Assembly (NCBI GenBank): GCA_025642075.2
Contig: JAODUO010000124.1
Location: 1 to 64,000, forward strand
Length of the DNA: 64,000 bases
Source of the DNA: Ridgeia piscesae
Lineage: Eukaryota; Annelida; Polychaeta; Sabellida; Siboglinidae
Direction of reading: 5' to 3'
The notes under the pieces were generated by a model. It saw only the letters and a list, made by a program, of their open reading frames with translations, searched no databases and had not been told where the DNA came from. The position numbers were made by a program, and so were the translations under genes. Positions 1-12,561 of the stretch are shown here, in pieces. The first letter of the stretch is position 1, and each line of letters begins with the position of its first letter.

Positions 1-1440
1 GTGGTATTACATAATCTACTGATAACAGTAATATGTTAAATACTTTTCTTTATATTTGATCTGTAAAACATAAAATAAGGTCAACATTACATTTGTGTCA
101 CTGGTTTTGGTAAGGAAAAGGAAATGCGATTGTTGGCATATTTAAAATAAATATAGCTGGTTATTTGCTGTATGTGATAACACGCTGTGTTATATATGGG
201 GTACTTAACGAATAATCGCACATCACCACATTATACTTATTTTGTTGACACAACATTAGCTGTATTTTTATAACTACAGTACTGTCATTGTTTGAATAAA
301 TTATGTTTGAATAAAATATGCAATCAATAATGATGTGTTGGTACAATAACCATGCACTCTAAATGTGCTAGTAGAGGCTATTGTATATTATAGACTTCCT
401 CGTAAATGAAGCCCCCACAAGATGGTGTCAGATGTGAAAGCTAATTTGTTAATATTTCTTATATTACCATTTTCAACCATCCACACATTCATATCGTGTA
501 ATCTATTTATTGTTTAATCATGTCCAGGATGTTTGAAATTCTTTTATAGAAATATTGTAATTATGTTAGAGGAAAAATTATGTCCATGACATAGCAATAC
601 AGTCGTATTATAAAACGGAAAGGATGCTATGTAACTACCTTCCTACATAATTGTATAGAATGCCGTCTGCAAATTACTGCGGCGAATTACTGATCGGTCC
701 AGTTTAAAGGCAGGTCCCGTTTGTTGACAATACATTTTAGTATGCCATTTTGGTTGTGTATTGGCGTGATGTGTAGATGCGGAATCCGCTTTCAAATAGG
801 GTATTTATGCAATTGCAATTACCAATAAAAGTATGCAAACATACAAGAGTCAATGAAACACATAATAGTTATTAAATATATTTTGGCGATGTTGTTATAT
901 CAAAATAACGCACAAATCTATACCTGAATGAACAAACACAATAGCCCCAATAGGGAAAAGTTACGGGACCTATTATTGCGTTATCGTAAGTTACGATTAA
1001 ATATGTGCCATATTTACGAATACTTTTATCTTAACAGTTTCGAGAATAGCATTTACGAAAACGTCGTAACTTACAAAGTGTTGACGTAATTTTCACGAAC
1101 AAATGGTGCTAGCCAGGTAAGAAATTCGTAAGTCGTTCGAGAATAATGGCCTTGGTGGTATATCTGATATTTCATATAAATATTTAAAGTGGACAAAATG
1201 CTAAATCAAACATTTCACATTAATTACAATTAATGTCTACACCACTTGCATGAAAGACATTTATTCTAGCCGCATTTCGTTCTAACCGCATTTCATTTCT
1301 GTATAACATACATTGGACACGGTAAGTAGTCAATCTATGACAATAAAACTGTGATTCCGCTGTGTCTCAAGTTTATTGACGTGCACCAAATATATTCGCG
1401 TGGCCACCAGGTTCAGGCTATTTGTCAATAAATAGACATG
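1..1440. other. AT-rich non-coding stretch, no gene seen
   Basis: No exon with credible splice sites, no cysteine-rich module and no transposon motif was recognised on either strand. The sequence is AT-rich with scattered stop codons in all frames. It probably consists of old repeat sequence or of the intron or upstream flank of gene A, whose first exon was not found. Confidence 0.5.
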
Positions 1441-1456
1441 CTGTATTTGCGCAATT

Positions 1457-1648
1457 TTAATTTCCTTCATCAGAGCATGAAAAGCGCCGAACTGCTGGCC
1501 ACCATCTTTTTCGTTTTTTCAGTTTTTCTTTCTTTTCTTCGTCATAAATTTGCCACAGCACAGCCAATGCACCGAGCAAAATTGCATGTTCTTCTTCACT
1601 GCTGGTGCTGCAACTGTCAGCCATTGCCGTAAACAAGCACGTGTGCAT
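1457..1648 (-). pseudogene. Possible PIF/Harbinger-type transposase N-terminal fragment
   Basis: A 63-codon minus-strand frame begins MADSCSTSSEEE a few codons in, has an acidic/serine head, then a Lys-rich stretch ending KKRKRWW and a further basic segment. A short acidic start followed by a basic RxRRWW-like motif resembles the N-terminus of PIF/Harbinger nuclease ORFs, from memory of that family. Nothing of the DDE catalytic domain is present downstream, so at best this is a broken fragment. It could equally be a chance frame. Confidence 0.25.
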
Positions 1649-1869
1649 CTGTAATGGCCTTCACCTCATTAGCATAAACACATCACTGGAAGTGGTTACA
1701 TCTAGAGAGTAAGCTAATGTCGATATTCGTAATATTCACCATACTATTTTGTTTACACAAATAACAAAGTGGTATTAGAGTCCGTACATGTGTAGTTTAC
1801 AGTTCATAATCGCCATACCATTTCAGTGACAGTCTACTCCATGCGGATCTGTGTTGCATCGGGGTAGGA

Positions 1870-2060
1870 CGTGTTGTTTCGGACGTCGTCTTGATCGGTG
1901 TCTCGGACCGACGTGGCATAGCATCTGTGTTGGACCAGCTGTGTCAGACGTCGTCTCGATCGGTGTCTCGGACCGGCGTGGCATCGGTGTTGGACCAGCT
2001 GTGTAAGACGTCGTCTCAGGTCGGCGTTTCAGACCGACGCGGCATCAGCGTTAGCCAAGC
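1870..2060. repeat. Three-copy tandem repeat, unit about 60-65 bp
   Basis: The motif GACGTCGTCT recurs at about 1882, 1947 and 2007, each time followed by a GATCGGTGTCTCGGACCG-like segment and TTGGACCAGCTGTGT. The units are 65 and 60 bp apart and imperfect. The array lies at the C-terminal-coding or 3' end of the degenerate Gypsy remnant. Confidence 0.7.
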
Positions 2061-3041
2061 TGTCTTCTATGTCATCTGGCGGAAGATGATCGTGATAAAA
2101 CTCCATGGATGCACGGAGGTGACGGTGATTCCGATGATTCTTCTTAACGTTAGTATCAACTTCGTTGGAGTTGTTGTTTAGCACTCGCCGGCAACGTCCT
2201 AGTGTCCGCTTTCTTTCACCGGGCAGGCTCATTCGTACTGCCTGTCCCACTTGCAATGATGTACGTGTCTTTGTTCCTGTGTCGTATGTGCTGGCCTGCA
2301 GTTTCTTTTGTTTCGACAGTCTAACAGCTGTCTCTGTGTCAATCTTCGGCTGGAATAGTTCTTCTGCGGTTGGTAGTAGTGTACGTGTTCGGTGACCCAT
2401 GAACCGTTGCGCTGGCGAAGTGGTAGAGCCTTCGCTCCTTGTGTTTCGATAACCCAGCAGTGCCAACAATGGATCATTTCTACTTTGATGCGCTTTAGTA
2501 AGAAGCGCTTTGTACATATGCACAACATGTTCAGATTTGCCTTTCGATTGCAGATAACGCGCATTTGATATGGTGTATTCAAACATCCACAATTTCGCAA
2601 ATACCTTGAACTCATGGCTTGCGAATTGTGGATCGTTGTCTGTGATAAGAATATATAAGGATATAAAATATTCCATGGCGTGCGAACAATAGTTTGAACT
2701 GGTTGATGACAGCAACTAACGTCGTCTTAAGTCATTCAACCATTTAAAAGTAGTATGGCCAGTAATCTACTTGATGAGGAAGTTCTGCCTTCCAAGTTCA
2801 AACAGGTCAGCCCCGATCTTAGCCCAAGGAAACGATGGTAGCTGATGAGCTTGTACTGGCACTCGACTATTGCTTGGCAAATGTGCTTCACACACCACAT
2901 CTTGCAACACAGTTTTTTCTCTCTGCATTCATTCTGGGCCACTAGCGGATTGATCGTTCTCATCGGGCATAGACACCTATTCCGATTTGGCTGCTGTGGA
3001 TCTGGCTTAGCATAATGTTTCCGCAGCGACGTAGGAACCAC
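2029..3041 (-). pseudogene. Gypsy integrase remnant
   Basis: The 228-codon minus-strand frame 2715-2029 contains ITDNDPQFASHEFKVFAK, the second catalytic Asp region of a retroviral-type integrase core, followed by KGKSEHVV (the catalytic Glu region) and a C-terminal basic segment. The frame upstream on the same strand (3041-2736) has Cys/His-rich sequence in the place of the integrase zinc-binding domain but is out of frame. This is the 3' part of the degenerate Gypsy element. Confidence 0.85.
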
Positions 3042-3908
3042 TAGCTGTTCTCCTCTGTAGACCAGTCCGTCTGTTTCGATTAGGTTGCTCGTTCATCGTA
3101 GTGTGGTCTTACTGCTGGCGGACAATCGACTCGTTATGGCAAACCTATCTTGGTGAGCTGTATCAACTGTTGGTTGCCAGCGTTTGCTGTTATGTTCTGT
3201 CTGAGCTTGTTGCCCTTTGGCTTTGTGATGTGCATTTCCTCATCGTGGTTCATCGATTTAAGGGCACGAATTTCGGTTACTCACACTTCACGTCTTCTGG
3301 CACCTTTTCATGAGCGCGGCTCAGAATGTCATCTATGTACATGGCCGCCTGCTCTTGTACTGAACATCCGAACTGTATTTCTGCAAAGGCAGACGCATCC
3401 GTTGCAGCTGTTTGGGCAATGTCTGCACCTCCTTCTTGAAGATTGCCTTCAACAGTTCGTGATCTGATTCAACAGTAATGATTTCACGGCCGTACAATTA
3501 TTGTTTAAACTTGTCACAACCGATGTCCAGGAGCTCTTTTTCTATGGCCAACTTCGATGCCGCTGCGCGAGTAACCCAATTAACGCTGGTACCAATGGAA
3601 CATCCAATATCACTTGTTTAAATAACCTTGCCTTGATAAGCAAGGCGACTCTTCGAGGCCGCTACCTGAGGCAATCGCGGTTTTGAGAGGATTCACTCGA
3701 GTGACTGACGTCATTAGCAGTAACAACCAATAGGGAATGTAGGTCCATACTACACAAGACATTAATTCATAATTACACGACACAATCATTTAAATATGAA
3801 TTCATTATAGTATTGTAAAGTCACCACATTCTAGGTATTCTTATTTTAGACCAATAAGATGAACATCGCAATTTACACACTGAGCAACTAATTGTTTCTT
3901 TAATTTAT

Positions 3909-4980
3909 TTACATCAGGGGTTTATCTCCGTGATCATGATCATCGTTGTTCAGTTGGATTACTCTTGCAGTACTGCGTGCACAGTGTATATTACCATAAA
4001 CCGTTAGGGTTATGCGGATAACCCGAGTAGGCCAACCGAAATAGGCATATGCTTGCGTATCGTCTCTCAGTATCTGTGAGCGCCCTAAACGCATAACAGA
4101 CATATTGATTCTCCTGCAGCAGCACGGGCCCTAACCCAGTCCGGCTGGCATCGCACTGGACTGTGACTGGTTTCTTCACATCATACTAATGTTGTACCGG
4201 TGCTCTCGTTAGTGACTTGATCACATCACATGGTGTGGGAATTCGTCCACTGCAATTCTGCATGTTTATCTTCCAGTCGGCGTGGCTGTTTTGTCATGCC
4301 TGAGAATGATGGTATTAATTTGGATAGATAGTTCACCGTGCCAAAGAAACGCTTCAGGGACGTGATGTCAGTCGGTGTCGGCATTGGTATCAACCCTTCT
4401 TTCTCTGTGCTAAAATGCCCCATGTAGCGGAGGCTCTTTTGGCATCATGTTACTTCCTGCGTCTTCAGCTTCAAATTCGACCGGCGACATATCTCGTAGA
4501 ATGCACTCTCGCTGGTATCAAGGCTGCAATGAGACAGTATTCTGCTATGTCTTCTACGCCTTCTACGTTTTCCACGAACTCGTGCATTGCACGTTGCCAT
4601 TCTTCTCGAGCCGAGTTGTTTCCGAATGATATACGCTTCCAACAGAATCGTCTAAAAGGACTGTTGAAGGTTGTTTTGTAGCTTGACTCGTTGTTCAGAT
4701 ATGTTTGTCAAAATCCGTTTTTGTGAGCTACCACTGAGAATCGCCGTACTTTTGTCAATCCTATCTCGGTAGTCGATATATGATAATGTTCCCGGCGAAT
4801 AACCTTGTATGGCTTCACCATTGCTAACGTACTCGACACACATTCTGTCGGCTCTGGAATGATGTCCTGCTCAAAACAAAATCGGCTTTTGCCTTAACTT
4901 TATTTCCCATTGGCACAGGTACGTGACGCGGTGTGTGAATCACAGTTGTCAACTTATTTCCTGTGACGATATGATGTTCC
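3909..4980 (-). pseudogene. Gypsy reverse transcriptase and RNase H remnant
   Basis: Minus-strand frames hold the RT thumb region (around 4423-4226, LKRFFGTVNYLSKLIPSFS) and then the start of RNase H (4179-3991, VQCDASRTGLGPVLLQ). The connecting palm segment is broken into several frames between about 4845 and 4430. Domain order matches the protease upstream and integrase downstream on the same strand. Frameshifts and stops rule out function. Confidence 0.75.
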
Positions 4981-5229
4981 TTTTTTGAAGATTATCAACT
5001 CCTCCAAAGTCGTCGTGATATTCTGCGAGCAGATCCTCTGTCATGGTTACTGACTGATGTTTCGCCATCTTATGTCTCTCTCTATTCTGTCCATCGCGCC
5101 CGATGATGACACCAGTGTGGAGTTTTGTCCTTGTGCTTTGATGATCATCGGTGAGAGATTAGTCCAATCTGAGCTGCAAAGCAGTTGATACAGAAGATGA
5201 CAGGGGCAGAAGCATCAGGAAAGCCATTG

Positions 5230-6800
5230 CGGACATTCTGACCATGTTAGTATTTGTTATGATATATTTTGTTCAGTGTGTTTCTTTCCGTTGTGAATGG
5301 CCTGCCTCCACTGGTGTCGATCTTCTGAAAGAGTATCCCGGGTGTCTAAGGCGATGTGTGTAGCCTATCGGTATCGTTTGACTACATATTTTTATCTCAG
5401 CCGTTGTCGACCATGAAGACGTTTCACTTTGGCTAATTCCCTATAGAACACATCCTTTGGGAGTCTGCTATCATTCATATGTATGATATGTACAGTCCAA
5501 CGGAGTTGTGAAGCCTTTAGAGTGGTTTCTATGCTGGACATATTAGCCCGTCTCAAGACTTTTGGAATGTGATATTTCCAGAATGTGTCGTAGATGCACT
5601 TGGGAAAATGTTCTAAAGTGGCGACGGTAGAGAGAGTATGTCTCCGCTGGGTACACTAGTGTTGGAAGCACAAGTGTTTTGTACACCCCAGAAGCAGCAT
5701 GAATACGGTTGTTAATTTCCACATCAATGGTGTTGTCAGATGCAACAGTGCTGTCCAGGTATGTGAAGTTCTTAACTGATTTAGTGGCGTGCCATACATT
5801 TCAACATATGGATCGATTGAGGTTTGTCCGGATGGAGGTTGGTAGAGCATCACAGTTGCCTTTGTGTTGATTTTAAGTCCAAACAGGGTTGCAGCTTGTT
5901 CAAACTGTTTGCATATCTCTCTGGGGTCTTCTCGTGTATGTACAACGATGGCAGCAGCATATGCAAATAGTATTTCACGAATGCAGAGTTCTCAAGATGG
6001 TGTGCTTGCCCTTAATCTAGCCAACTGGAATAATTTTCCATCAGATCTAGTGCGGATGAAAACTCCTGCACTTAGGTATTCGGACGCTGTATACAGTAGT
6101 GCTGCCAGAGTGAACAAGACACATCCTTGCTTCAGTCCATGGCTAATTTCAAATGGACCAGTAGTTCATCCACCGATAGACACTGCTCTAGCCATACCAT
6201 CATAACATTCTTGAATCATGTTGACAAAAGTTTCCGGACATCCATATCTCCTTAGTAAGGTCCACAAGGTTGATATGTCCACAGTGTCATAAGCTTTTGA
6301 CTACGGGCACCCTTCTTTTTCTATATTGGAATTATCGAAGCATCTTTCGACTGTTGTGATAGTTCTTTAGCTGTCCAACAAATGCCCTTAATCTAGCCAA
6401 CTGGAATAATTTTCAGCAGTTGATCATGATGGGCTATACCTCCATACTACTAGATTTCAGCAGGTGTGTCATCTAGTCCTGGTGTTTTCCTGATTTTATT
6501 GATTTGATGGCAGCTAAGATGTTCATGTTGGTGGATTTGCCATGGACTTCCTGGACTGGGTATTGATCTGCTGCTGCAAGTGCTTCTCTAGCAGATGCTG
6601 GGCAATTCAGTAGATCGCTGAAATATTACCACCTACAATTGTTGGTTTCCCTGTGAGCATTTGTGAACCTTCCGCATCTCTAATTGGCGAAACAGCAGTT
6701 TTCTGCGGACCATAGACCTGCTTGAATGCAGCGAAGAATCATTTTGAAGAATGCGTCATGTGTCTTACGTCTTTCGTCTAGCAGTGATACAATCATGAAT
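5230..6800 (-). mobile_element. LINE (non-LTR retrotransposon) fragment nested in the Gypsy remnant
   Basis: Minus-strand translation gives scattered reverse-transcriptase landmarks in order. A linker region comes first (KSIKSGKTPGLDD, about 6530-6470), then a HGLKQGCV block (about 6140-6110), and then a GLKINTK block with VMLYQPPSGQTSIDP (about 5880-5815), typical of the RT palm and thumb. Multiple stops and frameshifts are present. The segment separates the protease and RT pieces of the surrounding Gypsy element, so it inserted later. The exact ends and any target-site duplication were not resolved. Confidence 0.7.
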
Positions 6801-6986
6801 CTTATGTGTAGCTGTGCTCGATGACGTTCGCGGCGCAGCACGTGATTTCGCACGAGGTGAATTGTCCACTGAGTTGACAACACTTACTGTCATGGATTTT
6901 CACGTACTACATACAGGATTTCAGCGACAACACTTGCGCGAAGTCATCGTTTGTGATGTTGCAGGTCAATCAATATATGTTGTCTC

Positions 6987-7463
6987 TTATGACGACTTAT
7001 TGGTAGAGTAACTCTTCTGTAACAGTATGTTGCATTCTGCCCCGGTATCAATACGAAACGGAACTTGTCTCTGAGTTCTTTGTTGGGCGACTTCCATTGT
7101 AATTCTTAATCGTGACTCATGTCCAACTAGTCCGTCGTAAACTAGATATGGAGTGTGTTGAAGCGTACACTGCATTTGACTTGAAAATATTTTTCTTCCG
7201 CTTTTAATGCAGGCTTGCCGATATGCGGGGCATTCACGTTTTACATGTCGTCGTCCACAATATTTGCATTTAGGCTGGCCCACATTATTACTTTGGGTTT
7301 CCTTCTGATATCGATGAGTTGTGCTAGGGTTGCGCATATTATTTGTGGGACGTTTCTGCACATAGTTGACCGTGCCATGTGTACCGTTCTGCATGACTTG
7401 TAGTTGTGAATGAATGAATGAATGACAATTTATTTTTTGGAATCGTACAAAGCACATATGCAA
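6987..7463 (-). pseudogene. Gypsy gag zinc knuckle and protease remnant
   Basis: The 158-codon minus-strand frame contains a nucleocapsid-like knuckle, KCKYCGRRHVKRECPAY (CX2CX4HX4C), about mid-frame. About 60 residues later it has FRIDTGAECNIL, a retropepsin active-site motif (D-T-G-A). This order is the gag/pol junction of Gypsy elements. The frame then runs into sequence without continuing pol homology, because a LINE lies between this segment and the RT remnant. It is part of the 1.85-7.46 kb element. Confidence 0.8.
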
Positions 7464-9966
7464 ACAGTATGCTTAAACTAAAAATGTAACAATCAATTAT
7501 ATAATGTACGATTCCGGGTAGACAGCGGATTCATTTAAGGCTGTTGTTTAGATAATAATTATTATTATGAAACCATTTCTAATAAATTAAACTGGTCGCT
7601 GGCAACCCTACCATAGCTGTATAAACAATAATGTTATAATAAAAATGTCACGTGTAACACGTACTAATAGTTTTTATAACTGACCAGATATGTAAAACGT
7701 AACACTACTATTCAATAATAAGTGTTCAATAAACACGTATAGCAAACGTGTAGTAATACCAACTACCGACAATGACAATGATATAATTACATACGTATAA
7801 CAATTATGATCAGGTATGTTATATTGAATAAACTTCAGCTAGCTCTTCATATCCATTTACAACAATTGGTTTTAGTGATACTGCAAAACATTATATATTT
7901 TTTCTTGCTGGATGGTAAACGGAATTATGTTCCATATCAATGGACCTTTACATAAGAAACTGTTAGAATATTTTTCTGTTAGAGAAGTGAAAGGACGTAT
8001 ATGTGAGGCTTGTCTAGATTCGTGAATATATATGCCATGGGTAAATGTAAAGATCGCGGATAAATAATGGCATACACTCCTGTGAACATAATTATACATA
8101 TATTTCCCAATCTCCAGTTCGTATACATTATTCAATTTAATAAATGTTTAAGCATGTAAAGAGGTGGTGAGAATGTTCCCAATAATTTCTTTTGAGTATG
8201 GAACGAACAATTTTTTTTTGATAATAAATAATTGTGTCAAGTACGTTTTATATGTAGACCCCCACAAGATGATTCCATATGTCAAGTAAGAGTAACTAAA
8301 GTGTAATAAATTGTTTTAAGGGCGGACACATGAAGATAGCTTTTAACTGTATTGATTACATATAAAGCACTGGCTAATTTATTTTTGCATTTGTTTATGT
8401 GTTCGTGCCAATCAAGTATTTCATAAATATGAAGACCTAGAAATTGTACACACTTCAGACGCTGGATAATTGTGTTAGACATTGTTAAACTGATTTCTTC
8501 ATTCTCTGGAAGAGGGGATCTATAGAATAACATGCATTTCGTTTTGGAAATATTTAGAGATAATTTATTTGCATAAAAACAGTCAGCTAATACTTGAAGT
8601 TCTTTGTTCATTTCTTCGTATATATTATTAACTTGTTTTCCAGTCTTGTATATAGTAGTGTCATCAGCAAATAATATAGTTTTGCAATGCTTTACATAAA
8701 ACGGAAGATCATTTATGTAAATCATAAACAGGAGCGGTCCAACTATAGACCCCTGCGGGACGCCGTATGTGATGTCCCGTTGAAGCGAATCACTATTATT
8801 ATTCTTAACATATTGTTTCCGATTTGACAGATAACTTTTAAACCATTTGATATGAGTTCCCCTTATTCCATAAAATTCAAATTCACACAATAAGATTTGG
8901 TGATCAATTGTATCGAATGCTTTACTTAAATCCAAGAAAACACTAAGAACCGAGTCTTTATTTTCCAAAGCTTTTATAATATCACTAGTAAGTGCGATTA
9001 TAGCATTTATTGTTCAACGTTTTTCAGGAAAACATATTGGTTATTACTTAATATTGTATTAGTTTGAATGAAATGAAAAGTCCTTTTATATACAACTTTT
9101 CCCAGTATTTTAGAAATTGAAGGTAACAATGATATAGGTCTGTAATTGGAATTGTCGTCTTTAGTGTTTGACTTATGAACAGGTATAATTTTAGCAATTT
9201 CCAATTCATCTGGTACTATTCCCTCAGACATTAACATGTTTATTAAAATAAATAAAGGCATAGCTATTTGCTCAGTAAATAACTTTAAAACAAGTGGACT
9301 CAAATTGTCGTGACTTGTACTTTTCTTATTATTTGCCTGATCTCACTTGCATACTACTTGAATTACGTTTAGGGCAATTCTGAAGATAAGATATAAATTG
9401 TTTTTTTATTGAAGTATCGCAGTGGCATGGTTTAGACCAACATTTGTAAAGGAATTACAAAATGTCTTTAATTATAGCATTATTATTTTTGAAATGTAAA
9501 GAAATGCCAGATATATTGTTGTTTTTCCAATCATCTGTTTTTGTAAATTTCATGAATTTGAACATTATCACGGATACACATCGCGACACCACCTTGAGAT
9601 TTAATCTTTCTATTTTGTATAAATAAAGTTATAATTGGGTAGCTTGAAAAGATGCGCATTATCGTCATTTACAAAAGTTTCACATAACAAAATATAGTCA
9701 ATTTCCACATGTGCATCAGAAAGTTGTGAGAATAATGTTTGAAGTTGATCAAATTTTGATGAGAGTCCTTGTATGTTTAGGTGGAGCACTTTACACTGAA
9801 ACTTATTATGACTAAACTTGTCAGGAAGGATATCGTTAACATCATAATAATTACTATTTATATCTACTAAATTAAAAGGGTTCGTTTTTACATTTTCATA
9901 TTGGATATTTCTCTCGTACAAGTACCTGAGATCTAGCTTGGTATTATGACTTAATATTTCATCCAT
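7405..9966 (-). mobile_element. CR1/L2-like LINE, 5'-truncated, minus strand
   Basis: On the minus strand an endonuclease segment (9966-9610: LHLNIQGLSSKFDQLQ, LLCETF) is followed by RT pieces. The first (9303-9007) has IIPVHK and NYRPISLLPSISKI. The second (8968-8282) has LDLSKAFDTIDHQ, GVPQGSIVGPLLF and FADDT. A C-terminal tail follows (8135-7872). The endonuclease is incomplete and frames are broken between 9610 and 9303. The 3' end is marked by a short tandem tail of TTCA units (TGAA on the + strand, 7409-7425), as is common for CR1/L2-like elements. This copy is inactive but one of the best preserved LINEs here. Confidence 0.9.
8282..8968 (-). pseudogene. LINE reverse transcriptase palm segment
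   Basis: The uninterrupted 228-codon frame carries RT motifs in order: DLSKAFDTIDH (residues about 12-22), YGIRG and WFKSYLSNRKQYV, GVPQGSIVGPLLFMIYINDLP, the catalytic FADDT, and a LSLNISKTKCMLF block. It lacks the upstream fingers, which lie in a different frame at 9303-9007. It belongs to the 7405-9966 element. Confidence 0.9.
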
Positions 9967-10290
9967 ACTTTCTTGACAATAAATAACTTACAATATAGTA
10001 CTTTGTTAGATCATAGACGAGCGATGTCATTGTAGAAATAATAAAGCTATACGGTTTGATCCAGTAGATACCATCAATAGAAATAGTTCCAAGAAAAGAG
10101 TCAATGTAACTGAAGAACCCCTTTGTCGGTCAGTATTACGCAGGCGGAAATTGTGTTTTAATATAAGCGTTAATTGTTGTTAATTCGTGTTTTATTAATA
10201 TTGTACCTACTAAAAACCGAATTCCAGAATAATTTCAATGAACAATACAATACAATCGATTATAATAATGATAGCCATGTTGTATTTCAG

Positions 10291-10470
10291 TGTTTGATCC
10301 GTGCATGCTACATCCAGAGACCGGTTCTTGCAAAAGATACAGAATTCGTTGGTTTTACAATCCAAGGCTTCGGCGTTGCAGACCTTTTGTATATGGTGGA
10401 TGCGGCGGAAATGCAAACAATTTTAAAAGTCTGGCGTTTTGCACACGGTTCTGCCCCAAAACAATTCGAC
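10291..10470 (+). CDS. Gene A exon: Kunitz/BPTI protease-inhibitor domain
   Basis: This 180-nt internal exon lies between acceptor TGTATTTCAG and donor GTAAGT and is phase 1 at both ends. The six cysteines show the exact BPTI spacing C-x8-C-x15-C-x7-C-x12-C-x3-C. The domain also has the RWFYNPRLRRC and VYGGCGGNANNF blocks. The residue after the second Cys (P1 by analogy with BPTI) is Lys, followed by Arg, which suggests inhibition of trypsin-like proteases. The exon can splice in frame to the TIL exon at 14223 (C + CG makes Pro). The product is expected to be secreted; the first exon with a signal peptide was not found and may lie beyond the left edge. Family membership is near certain; joining to the next exons is inference from phase, strand and order. 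Confidence 0.9.
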
Positions 10471-11339
10471 GTAAGTGACTGAAGGCAACTCAAAGTTACA
10501 AAAGCATTACCGCTTTATTGCACTCTCCACAAACCCCCGTACAGTTCTCTCCCAATCCCCCACATCTCCCTAGGCAATCCCCCATCCTGTGCGTTCTCGA
10601 TTCTCCATTAACTTACACTCTGAATGTATCCGCTTTCTTTGCCTGCCTTTCTTCTCCCATTCCACGTAGTCATCCAACTATAACCGATCCATCATAAGCG
10701 TCATCTATCTCCCTTCACTCCTATTTTCAAAAGTGCTATTATTTTCCCACAAATATGTGTATATCTGTTTCATTGTTTCCATTCCGTGTGTACTTCCGGT
10801 TGTATATTTTGCTGCCTATATCATGCTGCATTTATCATTTAAAATGAACTGTTGTCTTGAATAACATTTAGCAATAACATTAACTGGATTAATTAAGTCA
10901 ATAACTTCTAGCATTGCAGACTGTCGTGTCTTTACTGTATAATTTCAGTGCCTGGATTTGGCATATACGTTCACGTTCACACACTAGGATCGAGTTTAAA
11001 TGCAGCGATAGCATTTATTGACAAATGCAAATATTTGAAAAAATCAAATACAACTGTACAGTAACATAATATAGCATAGGCATCCATTTCATATAACGTA
11101 ATTGTCACTCAGTGACGTCAAAGGAACGTAATGACCCATGCAATTGGTTTCCCGCGAACTCCCTTCACACGCCTACTAGGCCATAGCCACTTGTTGTCCC
11201 ACGCCCACAGTTCAGCACGCAGTACGACACACACAGCGTACAGTACGACCAATACATATCAGTGGCTGTGCGTCACAATAGCTGGCGAATTGCCGAATAG
11301 CGTTGTTGCCCTTTGTCCGATGCATCAATAGGGCCTGCA

Positions 11340-12000
11340 AGTGGGTCACGATACATGGCGTGACTCCGCGCGACTGGAGCTTATTGGGGACTAAGCGAGA
11401 CTAATTGGGGACTGGACACAAGAATAATATTCTAACGATGGATGACAGTTGTAGCTTCCGACTGATGAATACTAGGAAAATCAGTCCATAAATATCTTGT
11501 GTTATACGTTTCTTATCTTAAATGTCCAATTTAATATTGAGTTTACCACACTATCATAGGCACATAGCGATTTACGTAGTGCAGATAATCGACACGATGC
11601 TAAACTGTATGTGTCTTTTACGGGATTTGCGTTTTACATTGCTGTACGTTGTGGTTTCGATAAGCACTTATATCTGACAAGTTGTCTAAATGCCCATAAT
11701 CATAACACATGTATACGTTTGGCCCAAACAGGTCGTATTGCGCGAAAACTGGCACTCTTCATTATTAGTCAAGATCGCCAAACACAAGTACTTGCCGCTA
11801 TTGCCATGGCAACCACCATAATAATCGATTAAAATTCATGATTTCCGTGATCATTGTCACCGGCAAAGTGTTCCACTGCTTCTGCTTGTAATAATCCTTC
11901 GGACAATATAACTGAAATACGCTATTTCCGGACAGTTCGATTATTACGACCAAAACAAAACTAAGTCCTATATGTTAACATGGAGTAAATGGACCTCCTG
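11340..12000 (+). repeat. Dispersed repeat, related to 43790-44470 and in part to 25010-25100
   Basis: Several blocks match the 43.8 kb region in the same orientation. One is the block around 11426-11470 (ATTCTAACGATGGATGACAG and the following TGATGAATACTAGG). Others are ATAGCGATTTACGTAG, TATTGCGCGAAA, AACCACCATAATAATCGA and CACTGCTTCTGCTTGTAAT. The first part, with GACTCCGCGCGACTGGAGCT, also matches 25020-25100. No coding capacity was recognised. It looks like an interspersed non-autonomous element lying in the first known intron of gene A. Confidence 0.65.
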
Positions 12001-12072
12001 CCCCCAACTGCCCCAGCCTCGTTTTCGCGCGCGAGACTTGCAGGCCCTATTGGTTGCCGCCTCGCTTGCGCC

Positions 12073-12561
12073 GGTGTGGAAAGTCGTGCGGTCCAGGACG
12101 TCGAAGGTTAGCGGTTCATGTCAAAGGTTAGCGGTTCATGGTAAAGTTTAGCGCGACGTTACGGCCCGCAGCTAGCCAGTCTAGAATGTATATCTCGTCA
12201 TAGTGGTCGTTGTGCAGATAAATGGCAAGACCACGTGCGCGCTGGAAACTAGTGTGCAACGTAGGGTCGAAAGGTAGGTCGTCGCCACAGCGCGCAGAAA
12301 TGATTTATTATGTAACACAGTCGCCGCGGTGGTCATGAACTCAGTCCCGACATTCTGGCAACGGGTCAAAGTTGATCGGCCACCTGAGGTTACGCCAGTT
12401 CAGCGCGCATGTGCATACGTGGGACGACGTTCTGGACTGCTCGACGTTGCAGACCGTCGGACTGTAACGTCGCGCTAACCTTTGCCATGAACCGCTAACC
12501 TTTGACATGAACCGCTAACCTTCGACGTTCTGGACCGCTCGACGTTCTGGACCGCCACACC
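12073..12561. mobile_element. Foldback/MITE-like element with inverted repeats containing 20-bp subrepeats
   Basis: The left end (from GGTGTGG at 12073 to about 12163) is the reverse complement of the right end (about 12450-12561). Each arm contains two to three tandem copies of an AGGTTAGCGGTTCATGNCAA-type 20-bp unit, followed by TTTAGCGCGACGTTAC or its counterpart. The arms enclose about 290 bp with no recognised coding sequence. This structure matches a foldback element or a MITE with internal terminal tandem repeats. A target-site duplication was not identified. Confidence 0.75.

Larger units (their letters stand above)
1850..7463 (-). mobile_element. Degenerate Gypsy-type LTR retrotransposon, minus strand, interrupted by a LINE
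   Basis: Read on the minus strand, the pieces appear in Gypsy order: a CCHC zinc knuckle followed by an aspartic protease motif (7463-6987), reverse transcriptase remnants (about 4980-4226), RNase H with QCDAS (4179-3991) and a zinc-binding plus integrase region (3041-2029). No LTR was identified at either end. Many frameshifts and stops are present and a different LINE sits between protease and RT, so the copy is dead. It is similar in style to the Gypsy element at 33.3-37.1 kb (both have an RNRRHL-like basic motif near the integrase C-terminus), but it is on the opposite strand and much more decayed. Confidence 0.85.
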
